Of a stretch of 34,272 nt of DNA, positions 6,971 through 14,485 are shown piece after piece (within the stretch, counting starts at the first letter, position 1; the number at the start of each line of letters is the position of its first letter). Source of the stretch: a bacterium (GTDB lineage: Bacteria; Bacillota; Bacilli; Lactobacillales; Streptococcaceae); assembly GCA_905221295.1 (NCBI GenBank), contig CAJNCP010000013.1:1-34272 (forward strand). Direction: 5' to 3'. The notes under the pieces were generated by a model. It did not search any database and was not told the origin of the DNA. It saw nothing but the letters and a program-made list of their open reading frames with translations. The position numbers and the translations under genes are program-made.

Positions 6971-8695
6971 CTAGTCCTCCTTTCCATGTTGGGATGCATT
7001 GATTTCACGATAGACTTGACTAGTCTTCATCAAATCCTCGTGCTTGCCAACAGCTAGGAGCTCACCTTTTTCCAAGAGGAGAATCTGGTCAGCCATCTGG
7101 AGTGTCGAAGTCCGTTGAGAAATCAAGATTAAGCTCGTATTTGGCAGATTTTCTCGAATGGCTTTCAAGAGCTTGGACTCAGTGATGGTGTCCAGTGCCG
7201 AGGTCGCATCATCTAGGATGAGAAATGGAGCTTGGCGCAAGACTGCTCGTGCGATAGACAGCCTTTGTTTTTGTCCGCCTGAGAAATTTCGCCCTCCTCC
7301 CTCAACTAGGGCATCCAAAAGTCCTTCCTTTTCACTGACAAAATCCTTAGCTTGTGCAATCTCCAAGGCCTGCCAGAGTTGCTGATCAGACACTTCTTGA
7401 TTGAAACCCAAAGTCAAGTTGGAACGAATAGTTCCTTTAAAAAGTTCAACTTTTTGGGGTACATAGGCAATCCAAGATCGCCATTGCTCCAAATTACGAG
7501 GACTACGTCCATCTCGATAAAGGTAAATGCTCCCCTTGTCTGCTGGATAAAGACCAAGTAAGACTTGCACCAAGCTTGATTTACCTGAACCCGTACCCCC
7601 AATGATACCAAGGATTTGCCCTTGCTTCATATTAAAGGAAATATCTCTCAGAGAAGGTTGAGCCGCATCAGGATAGGTAAAGGTTAATTCTTTGACTTGC
7701 AAAACCCGATCACTGGTAACTTGTTTTTGTTCTAATTCTGAATGAATATCCTCTGGAGCTTCGGCGAAGACTTCCTCGATTCGCTTGGCTGAGATATAGG
7801 ATTGGTTGAGGGAATTGATCAGCATGGCGAGCTTAACCAATTCCACCAAAATCTGCAAGAGGTAGTTGATAAGAGCAATGAGGGCACCTTGACTGAGTAA
7901 ACCTCCTTGAATAGAAATATAGCCCTGCCAGATGATAACGAGGAGAGTCCCATTGACAATCAGATAGGTCAGAGGTGTTAACAAACTAGACCAGAAACCC
8001 GTCTTTTCTTGCAATCTAGCATAAACTTGGTTAAGAGTTTGAAAAATCTGTAACTCTCGTTTTTCTTGACCAAAAGCACGAATAACTCGCATCCCTTGCA
8101 ATTGCTGGCGTGTTTCCTGAACCAGCTGATCCGTCTTCTTTCTGAGACTACTGTAGAGAGGATTGACCAGTCGAGAGAGACCGACAATGACAATCGTCAA
8201 AATGACAACCATAACTAAAAACCAGAAAGTTAGCTCAGCCGAGATGCGATAGGCCATAAAGATAGCCCCAAAGACGATAATAGGCGCTCGCAAAAAGAGG
8301 CGCAGGAATTGATTGATACCAGTCTGTATCTGGTAGGTATCCGAAGTCAAGCGAGTCACCAAGCTAGAAGTTGTCAGACGATCTCTGCTATCCTTGGGTA
8401 AGGAAAGAATATGACGATAAAGGTCATCTGTCAGTTCCTTGGCGAATCCAACCGCTGCCTTGGCTGAGTAAAACTGGGCTATCAAGGCCACTAAAACGCC
8501 AATCACTGCAAAGATAAGGAGCAGGCCAATCTGCATCCAGAGGTGTCCCTGATCTCTCTGGGGCAAGGACTGGTCAACAATCCCAGCAATCACCATGGGA
8601 ACCAAGAGTTCAAAAACAGCTTCTAGCAGCTTGAACAGGGGTGCTAGAATCGACTCTTTGATGTAGGGTTTGAAGTAAGATAGTAAGTGTTTCAT
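6971..8695 (-). CDS. ABC exporter half-transporter, degenerate-site subunit
   Basis: At 574 residues this is the first gene of the exporter pair. Six membrane helices occupy about residues 15-300. The NBD has Walker A GGTGSGKSS (366-374) and a canonical FSGGQ signature (471-475), but Walker B is LILDD (492-496), with Asp where the catalytic Glu belongs. The switch histidine is replaced by Gln (ISQRTST, Q527). These two changes define the non-hydrolytic ATP site of heterodimeric exporters, completed by the partner's LSVGQ. AAGGGA precedes the ATG. The pair lies after msrAB with about 60 bp between, so it may partly share its transcript. Confidence 0.92.
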   Translation of the reverse strand: MKHLLSYFKPYIKESILAPLFKLLEAVFELLVPMVIAGIVDQSLPQRDQGHLWMQIGLLLIFAVIGVLVALIAQFYSAKAAVGFAKELTDDLYRHILSLPKDSRDRLTTSSLVTRLTSDTYQIQTGINQFLRLFLRAPIIVFGAIFMAYRISAELTFWFLVMVVILTIVIVGLSRLVNPLYSSLRKKTDQLVQETRQQLQGMRVIRAFGQEKRELQIFQTLNQVYARLQEKTGFWSSLLTPLTYLIVNGTLLVIIWQGYISIQGGLLSQGALIALINYLLQILVELVKLAMLINSLNQSYISAKRIEEVFAEAPEDIHSELEQKQVTSDRVLQVKELTFTYPDAAQPSLRDISFNMKQGQILGIIGGTGSGKSSLVQVLLGLYPADKGSIYLYRDGRSPRNLEQWRSWIAYVPQKVELFKGTIRSNLTLGFNQEVSDQQLWQALEIAQAKDFVSEKEGLLDALVEGGGRNFSGGQKQRLSIARAVLRQAPFLILDDATSALDTITESKLLKAIRENLPNTSLILISQRTSTLQMADQILLLEKGELLAVGKHEDLMKTSQVYREINASQHGKED

Positions 8696-8721
8696 AAATC
8701 CCTTCTATTCTTATTCTGGAA

Positions 8722-8744
8722 ATGAAGAAAGTGGGAAGCCCCAC
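8722..8744 (-). terminator. Short stem-loop after msrAB, weak terminator candidate
   Basis: GTGGG-AAGC-CCCAC (8731-8744) is followed on the minus strand by TTTCTTC. The 5 bp stem is short, so partial read-through into the transporter genes is likely. Confidence 0.4.
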
Positions 8745-8754
8745 CCTCTCAGTT

Positions 8755-9693
8755 TTATTTGTTTAAGTAAGGCAATAAATAGCCGTATCCTGCTTCTTCC
8801 ATCTCATCCTTAGACACAAAGCGCAAGGATGCAGAATTAATACAGTAACGCAGGCCTCCTAATTCCTGAGGTCCATCTGTGAAAACATGACCCAAGTGAG
8901 CATTTCCTGACCGAGAACGAACCTCGATTCGCTCCATTCCATGACTCAGGTCCTTGTAGTAATGAATCAATTCCTTAGAAATCGGACGGCTAAAACTTGG
9001 CCAACCACAACCTGAAGCAAACTTATCCTTGGCGAAAAAGAGTGGTTCACCCGTTGTGATGTCTACATAAATCCCTTCTTCAAAGGTTTGGTCATAGGCA
9101 TTGGTAAATGGCGCCTCTGTAGCAGCTTCTTGAGTTACTCGGTAGGATTCTTCAGTTAGGCTTTCCTTCAGCACTTCTTGACTAGGCTTTTCATAGTTAG
9201 ATGCGTCAATCAATGGCTTCTCAGCATCGGTCACATCGATATGACAATAACCGGAAGAATTTTTCTTGAGATAGTCTTGATGGTAGTCTTCAGCTAAAAT
9301 GTAGTGGCGAAGTTTCTCCACTTCTACTGCAATCTTTCGACCCAGCATACGCTCCTGCTCCTGCACCACTGTGTAGATAGCAGGCAAGTCTGCTTCATCC
9401 TGATAATAGATCCCCGTTCGATATTGGCGACCACGGTCATTCCCCTGCTGGTTAATAGACAAGGGATCAATGACACGGAAATAATAAAGCAAAATCTCTC
9501 TGAGTGACACTACTTTCTCATCATAAATCACTTGAACAGTCTCTGCATGGTCTGTTTCCTTGAGCAACTGGTAATTGGTCGTTTCGACTTGGCCATTAGC
9601 GTAGCCGACACTGGTTGCCAGCACTCCAGAAATACGTGAAAAATACTCCTCTAGACCCCAAAAACAACCACCTGCTAGATAAATTTCTGCCAT
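8755..9693 (-). CDS. msrAB: Fused methionine sulfoxide reductase MsrA-MsrB
   Basis: The 312-residue cytosolic enzyme repairs oxidised methionine in proteins. The MsrA domain (about 1-155) has the catalytic GGCFWG with C10. A linker of roughly 30 residues leads to the MsrB domain (about 180-312) with CGWPSF (229-234) and the catalytic C284 in RYCINSASL. MsrA reduces the S and MsrB the R epimer, so the fusion handles both. There is no signal peptide, so it is not the membrane-anchored thioredoxin-fused form that streptococci also carry. AAAGGAGA precedes the ATG. A terminator for thrB lies directly in front, so it should have its own promoter, which I could not define. Confidence 0.96.
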   Translation of the reverse strand: MAEIYLAGGCFWGLEEYFSRISGVLATSVGYANGQVETTNYQLLKETDHAETVQVIYDEKVVSLREILLYYFRVIDPLSINQQGNDRGRQYRTGIYYQDEADLPAIYTVVQEQERMLGRKIAVEVEKLRHYILAEDYHQDYLKKNSSGYCHIDVTDAEKPLIDASNYEKPSQEVLKESLTEESYRVTQEAATEAPFTNAYDQTFEEGIYVDITTGEPLFFAKDKFASGCGWPSFSRPISKELIHYYKDLSHGMERIEVRSRSGNAHLGHVFTDGPQELGGLRYCINSASLRFVSKDEMEEAGYGYLLPYLNK

Positions 9694-9740
9694 CTTTATT
9701 TCTCCTTTATCAAGTTTTTAACTAGACTTCTTTTCAAAAA

Positions 9741-9784
9741 AAGGATAGGAAGCCCTCTGGTCGAGAGTTTCTCCATCCTATCTT
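9741..9784 (-). terminator. Terminator of the hom-thrB operon
   Basis: GATAGGA / TCCTATC arms (9744-9750 and 9776-9782), with a smaller CTCT/AGAG pair inside, are followed on the minus strand by CCTTTTTTT. Confidence 0.8.
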
Positions 9785-9792
9785 CTATTTCT

Positions 9793-10662
9793 TTACTTTG
9801 TTTCGACACGGACACCTTGGGTATCAACTTTCAAATCATGAAGTTTGCCTTTGAAAGACTGCTTTTGCAATTCTGCCTTAATCTTCGGCATCTTGTCGTG
9901 AGAAGCCAAGACCATCACTGTCGGCCCTGCTCCAGAGAGATAGGTCGCATAGGCTCCATTCTCTTTAGCTACTTGTTTAATCGTCGCAAATTCACGGACC
10001 AGACTTTGACGATAACGCTCGTGGAAGAGGTCCCCCTCGATCGCTTGTCCAGCTGTCACCATATCTCCTGCTAACAAGGCTGCAACGGCCACATTGGCGA
10101 TAGAACTAGCCGCAACAGCTTCCTTGTAAGACAATTTCTTAGGCAGAACACCACGGCTATCGCGAGTGCGCAATTCATAGTTGGGAATATAAGCTAGAAA
10201 ATCACACTCGGGGAAGTCAGCCACGATTGCTGAAACGTGCCCTTCAACGGAACTTGCAATAACGAGATTTCCATAGATAGCTGGAGCCACATTGTCAGGA
10301 TGTCCTTCAATCTTGGTAGCCAACTGCAATTTGTCGTGGTTAGATAAGTTGAGCTTACCTAATTGGTTAGCCAGTTCAATTCCAGCAACGATAACCGAGC
10401 TAGAAGAACCCAAACCACGCGCCAAGGGAACATCACTGGTCATTTTCAAGCGTCTCGGTTGCAAGTCAGGCGCAATTTGCAAGGCAATCTTGAGCAAAAG
10501 ATTACGCTCGTCATGGGGAATCCATTTGCCAATCTGGTGTTCAATCAACCACTCATCTCGTTCTTCACAGACCTCAATTTGAAGATACTTGGTTACAGCT
10601 ACACCGACCGAATCAAAACCTGGCCCGATATTGGCACTGGTTGCAGGTACAATAATCTTCAT
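9793..10662 (-). CDS. thrB: Homoserine kinase
   Basis: This 289-residue GHMP-family kinase phosphorylates homoserine to O-phosphohomoserine on the way to threonine. The ATP-binding motif [11 protein letters not shown] is at residues 79-89, and the N-terminal [14 protein letters not shown] and C-terminal [10 protein letters not shown] segments are typical. AGGAG precedes the ATG, and the gene starts one base after the stop of hom, so the two are co-translated. A strong terminator follows. Confidence 0.97.
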   Translation of the reverse strand: MKIIVPATSANIGPGFDSVGVAVTKYLQIEVCEERDEWLIEHQIGKWIPHDERNLLLKIALQIAPDLQPRRLKMTSDVPLARGLGSSSSVIVAGIELANQLGKLNLSNHDKLQLATKIEGHPDNVAPAIYGNLVIASSVEGHVSAIVADFPECDFLAYIPNYELRTRDSRGVLPKKLSYKEAVAASSIANVAVAALLAGDMVTAGQAIEGDLFHERYRQSLVREFATIKQVAKENGAYATYLSGAGPTVMVLASHDKMPKIKAELQKQSFKGKLHDLKVDTQGVRVETK

Positions 10663-10663
10663 C

Positions 10664-11950
10664 CTATTCTCCTAACACCTTGAAGGTATTCAAGAGGTCA
10701 AATTCTGAAGCTTTGGCCAACTCAGCTGAAACATTCTCAAGTTGTGCTTTATTAATCTTATGAGTGATAATTACTACACGCGCCTTGTCACCCTCTTTGC
10801 CATCTTGGAGGATTTGCTTGAAGGAAATATCTTGAGCGTTGAAAATCTCAGCCAATTTCAAGACCTGACCTTTTGAGTCTGGTGCCAAGATTGAGAAGTA
10901 GTAATTAGCTTTGACATCTTCTGGATTAGCCAAGACCAATTCACGGCTATATTCGTTGAAGTCTTTACCAATAGTACCATCATTCAAGCGACGAACGATA
11001 CGGACAATATCTGCTACAACACTTGTTGCAGTTGGTTTTTGACCCGCACCTGGTCCGTAGTACATAGACTCACCTATACCAATAGATTCTACAAAAATAG
11101 CGTTCATTACGCCATTCACACTGGCAAGTGGGTGTGCTTTAGGAAGGAAGGTTGGAGTCACTTCTGCAGCAATACCTGAAGGAGTTTCCTCGATAGAACC
11201 AACCAATTTCACAACATAACCAAGCTCTTGAGCCACAGCTACATCTTCTGGTGTGATGTTGCGGATCCCCTTGTGGGCTACATCGTCAAAGGCAACCTTC
11301 ATCCCAAAGGCAAACTGACTCAAAATGACCATCTTGTAAGCAGCATCAATCCCATCTACGTCATTTGTAGGATCACTTTCTGCAAAACCTAGGCGTTGCG
11401 CTTCAGCCAGAGCATCGTCGTAAGACCAGCCTTCTTCGACCATTTTGGTCATCATGAAATTAGAAGTTCCGTTCACCACGCCAAGGACACGCGTAATCTT
11501 GTCAGATGCTAGTGAGTTTGCCAAAGTACGAAGAATTGGAATACCACCAGCTACTGCTGCTTCGTAGTAAAGTGCCACATTGTGCTCTTTAGCGATTTCT
11601 AGCAATTCTGCACCATGGACAGCCAAAAGGTCCTTGTTTGCAGTAACAACGTGTTTCCCAGCTTCCAAGGCACGAGTGATAAAGGTTTTAGCCGGTTCGA
11701 TACGCCCCATCAATTCCACTACAATGGTAATGTCCTTGTCTGATAAAATATCGTCTACATTGGTTACAAAGTTAAAGTCATTTCCTGCCGCAAGCAAGCG
11801 GTTCTTTTCATCTTCATCCTTGACCAATACCTTGGCCACTTCAATCTCTGAATGAGCTGACTGAACGATTTTTTCTCCATTTTCCTTTAGGAGGAATGGC
11901 ACACCACTTGCCACGGTACCAAATCCAAGTAAAGCAATTTTAACTGTCAT
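10664..11950 (-). CDS. hom: Homoserine dehydrogenase
   Basis: The 428-residue enzyme reduces aspartate semialdehyde to homoserine, the branch point to threonine and methionine. The NAD(P)-binding GFGTVASG is at residues 9-16, VTANKDLLA and [10 protein letters not shown] mark the dehydrogenase core, and a C-terminal ACT domain (about 350-428) is the usual site for threonine feedback. It is the first gene of the hom-thrB operon. GGAG precedes the ATG and an extended -10 promoter lies about 35 bp upstream. Confidence 0.97.
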   Translation of the reverse strand: MTVKIALLGFGTVASGVPFLLKENGEKIVQSAHSEIEVAKVLVKDEDEKNRLLAAGNDFNFVTNVDDILSDKDITIVVELMGRIEPAKTFITRALEAGKHVVTANKDLLAVHGAELLEIAKEHNVALYYEAAVAGGIPILRTLANSLASDKITRVLGVVNGTSNFMMTKMVEEGWSYDDALAEAQRLGFAESDPTNDVDGIDAAYKMVILSQFAFGMKVAFDDVAHKGIRNITPEDVAVAQELGYVVKLVGSIEETPSGIAAEVTPTFLPKAHPLASVNGVMNAIFVESIGIGESMYYGPGAGQKPTATSVVADIVRIVRRLNDGTIGKDFNEYSRELVLANPEDVKANYYFSILAPDSKGQVLKLAEIFNAQDISFKQILQDGKEGDKARVVIITHKINKAQLENVSAELAKASEFDLLNTFKVLGE

Positions 11951-11981
11951 GTTTGTCTCCTAGAAATTTTCTGATATAGCC

Positions 11982-11990
11982 ATTATAACA
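11982..11990 (-). promoter_or_regulatory. Extended -10 promoter of hom-thrB
   Basis: The minus strand reads TGTTATAAT (extended -10). I see no good -35 box at 17 bp, which is common for extended -10 promoters in streptococci. Transcription would start near 11975. Confidence 0.6.
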
Positions 11991-12042
11991 GAATTTTGTG
12001 AAAATTCCTATTATAGTAAATCACTATTTCAGTCTGGTAAAG

Positions 12043-12065
12043 AAAAAACGAATCCCATGATTCGT
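12043..12065 (-). terminator. Terminator after mecA
   Basis: ACGAATC-CCAT-GATTCGT (12048-12065) is followed on the minus strand by TTTTTTC and lies about 33 bp after the mecA stop. Confidence 0.85.
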
Positions 12066-12098
12066 CTTTCTTGATAAATGAAAATTGATTTTCAAAAT

Positions 12099-12839
12099 CT
12101 ACGAACTAACCTTTTGCAAACCAAGGACTGCATCGTGATTGATTAAGATTTGACCATACTCTTGTAAGACAGAACGACTGATATCACTATCATCTGCAAA
12201 TTCACGCATACGAGCCAAGAGCCAGGCTGGATATGGACTAGGATGATTTTCCACATCGACTAAGATAGTCAAATAATAGTGTCCATTCATCTTATAGAGT
12301 TCAGATGTTTCCATCTGGTAGTTGACCGTCTTTGCAAAAGCAACTAAGTCAGCAAGATTCACGAAACGCAGGATATAGTAGATATAAGGTTCCTTCTTGC
12401 TCTCAGTCTCCTTGTCCGCCTGCTCTTGCTCTTCTTCTTTAGCTTCTACCTGCTCTAGAGATTGGATGGCCTCAATATCGTCCTTGGTCTTTTCTGCGAT
12501 ACTCTTTTCCAAGGTTTTGAGAAATTCGTCCGGTGACATTTGGGCCAATTCTTCCATGTCTGGTAGGTCTGCCAAATCTTCAAAATCCAGATTCTGGTCA
12601 ATCTTGGACTTGGTCACAAAGACATCGACCTTATCTGGTTTTGGCGTCACACGAAAACTCAGCATGCCACTATCCAAGAAATTGTCTGGCATCTCTAATT
12701 CATCTAAAATAGCATAGAAAAACTCTTCTGTTTTTTCCTGAGGAACGAGAAAGTCTGCAATTTCCATTCCTCGATCTATTAAATCATCTAAAGTCATTGT
12801 AATTTTTAGTGTTGTATCACTAATTTGTTTCATCTTCAT
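12099..12839 (-). CDS. mecA: Adapter protein MecA
   Basis: The 246-residue adapter hands substrates to the ClpC/ClpP protease; in streptococci it restrains competence by targeting ComX/ComW. It has the N-terminal substrate-binding part (MKMKQISDTTLKITMTLDDL), an acidic low-complexity linker near 128-150 (EAKEEEQEQADKETESKKE) and the C-terminal ClpC-binding domain ending LGLQKVSS. Length and order match the family. Two ATG codons (12839, 12833) are possible; AGAGG fits the first. It has its own consensus promoter and terminator, so it is monocistronic and divergent from the flippase gene. Confidence 0.95.
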   Translation of the reverse strand: MKMKQISDTTLKITMTLDDLIDRGMEIADFLVPQEKTEEFFYAILDELEMPDNFLDSGMLSFRVTPKPDKVDVFVTKSKIDQNLDFEDLADLPDMEELAQMSPDEFLKTLEKSIAEKTKDDIEAIQSLEQVEAKEEEQEQADKETESKKEPYIYYILRFVNLADLVAFAKTVNYQMETSELYKMNGHYYLTILVDVENHPSPYPAWLLARMREFADDSDISRSVLQEYGQILINHDAVLGLQKVSS

Positions 12840-12869
12840 ATCTAGTAACCTCTTACTTTCAGTCTATCT

Positions 12870-12898
12870 ATTATACTAGATTTTTACGATTTTATCAA
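12870..12898 (-). promoter_or_regulatory. mecA promoter
   Basis: TTGATA (12893-12898) and TATAAT (12870-12875) on the minus strand, spaced 17 bp. Confidence 0.8.
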
Positions 12899-12916
12899 AA
12901 GAATGAAGCTGGAATG

Positions 12917-12925
12917 TGATATAAT
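12917..12925 (+). promoter_or_regulatory. Extended -10 promoter of the flippase gene
   Basis: TGATATAAT is an extended -10 element about 36 bp before the ATG. No convincing -35 box is present. The same TGATATAAT core occurs in front of the facing LicD operon (21940-21948). Confidence 0.55.
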
Positions 12926-12961
12926 ACTAGATATGATTTAAGATTTAAGAAAGAAAGTTCA

Positions 12962-14440
12962 ATGAAAAATATAAAAGTTAATGCCTTGGCCAGCTTGCTG
13001 GTCAATATTCTCAATATCGTTTTTCCACTGATAACCAACCCTTATCTGACACGGATTCTCAGCAAATCCAACTACGGTTATTTCAATACTGCCAATACCT
13101 GGGCTAGCTTTGTTATTCCACTAGCTGCCTTTGGTATTTACAACTACGGGATTCGTGCTATCAGTAAGGTTAAGGACGACAAGAATAAAATCAACTATGT
13201 CTTTTCTAAGTTGTTTTATATCTCGGTTTTCACTTCTCTCCTGACAACTGGTATCTACTTCCTCTTTATCTTCTTTGACACCAGCATTGAGAATCTAAAA
13301 GTTCTCTACTACATCCTAGGAGCTCAGGCACTCTTCCAATTTCTCAATATCGAATGGATGAATGAGGCCTATGAAAACTATGCCTTTATCCTTTACAAGA
13401 CATTGATTATTCGGATTACCATGCTGGTCGCCATCTTTGCCTTTGTCAAAACTGCTGATGATATTGTTCCCTACGCTATCGTCATGACTGCGACAACTAT
13501 CCTCAACTACCTCCTTAGTTTTCTTTGGATCAAGAGAGAAGTTTCCTTTGTCAAAATTGGTTTCATCGAGTTAGCTAAGGCTTCTAAACCACTCTTTACT
13601 ATGCTTCTCTTGGCAAATGCCAATATGCTTTATACCTTGCTAGATAGAATGTTTATCACCAAGGGACCAGATGAAAACTATATTTCTTATTATACAATTG
13701 CCTATAGCATCGTTATGCTGATTGCAGGTGTCTTAAGTGGAGCTATCAGTGTCAGCATTCCACGTCTCGGCTACTACCTTGGGAAAAAGGATTACAATTC
13801 TTATAATTATCTTGTAAATCAAGCGGCGTCATTATTCTATTTTCTCATGATTCCAACTAGTTTCGGAATTATGATTTTAGGAAAGTACGCAACGGTTATC
13901 TACTCTTCTGAAAAGTATCTTGAGGCAGGTATCGTGACCAGCGTCTTCGCCTTTCGAACCATTATCTGGGCTATTGAATTGATTCTTGGTAAGCAAATTA
14001 TCTTTATCAATGACCACGAGAACCGCTTGACTGCTTTCTACTTTGCTGGTGGTGGAGCAAATCTCCTCTTCAACTGTATCTTGTATATCAATAATATTTT
14101 TGCCCCTGAATATTATATTGCTACTACCATTATTGCGGAAGCTATCGTTGTCCTCTTAGAAATTCATTTTATTAGGAAACACCAACTAATCAATTTAAAA
14201 GAAATCTTTGTGACCTTAACACGTTATGGTCTTATATCCCTTGGATTTATCCCGATCTTCTATATTTTCAAGATGATTTTCCAAATCAGTTCCTATACGG
14301 TGAACCTCAATATGATTCTCATGGTTCTTTCTACCATAGCTACTTGTGGAATCTACTATCTCTTAACACTCTTTCTCACTAAGGATAAAACACTTCACTA
14401 TGCACTGAACCTAGTACTTGCTAAATTAAAACGAAATTAA
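12962..14440 (+). CDS. tacF: TacF-like teichoic-acid / oligosaccharide flippase
   Basis: This 492-residue integral membrane protein of the MOP/polysaccharide-synthase family has about 12-14 hydrophobic helices, starting with LASLLVNILNIVFPLI. It closely recalls pneumococcal TacF (489 residues): YLTRILSKSNYGYFNTANTW, YNYGIRAISKVKDDKNK, LLANANMLYTLLDRMF, ISVSIPRLGYYLGKKDYNSY. TacF moves undecaprenyl-linked, choline-decorated repeat units across the membrane and in pneumococcus sits in the lic1 locus with licD1 and licD2. Here it stands alone on the plus strand, facing a LicD/polymerase operon, so it may be a relocated or a second copy. The ribosome binding site is weak (AAGAAAG). A capsule-type Wzx function is the main alternative. 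Confidence 0.85.
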   Translation: MKNIKVNALASLLVNILNIVFPLITNPYLTRILSKSNYGYFNTANTWASFVIPLAAFGIYNYGIRAISKVKDDKNKINYVFSKLFYISVFTSLLTTGIYFLFIFFDTSIENLKVLYYILGAQALFQFLNIEWMNEAYENYAFILYKTLIIRITMLVAIFAFVKTADDIVPYAIVMTATTILNYLLSFLWIKREVSFVKIGFIELAKASKPLFTMLLLANANMLYTLLDRMFITKGPDENYISYYTIAYSIVMLIAGVLSGAISVSIPRLGYYLGKKDYNSYNYLVNQAASLFYFLMIPTSFGIMILGKYATVIYSSEKYLEAGIVTSVFAFRTIIWAIELILGKQIIFINDHENRLTAFYFAGGGANLLFNCILYINNIFAPEYYIATTIIAEAIVVLLEIHFIRKHQLINLKEIFVTLTRYGLISLGFIPIFYIFKMIFQISSYTVNLNMILMVLSTIATCGIYYLLTLFLTKDKTLHYALNLVLAKLKRN

Positions 14441-14441
14441 A

Positions 14442-14480
14442 AAATCCCCTACTGATAAATTAGTTGCCAGTAGGGGATTT
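14442..14480. terminator. Bidirectional terminator between the flippase and esterase genes
   Basis: Perfect 13 bp arms (AAATCCCCTACTG at 14442-14454, CAGTAGGGGATTT at 14468-14480) are flanked by A-runs on the left and T-rich sequence on the right, so convergent transcripts both end here. Confidence 0.9.
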
Positions 14481-14485
14481 CTTCT

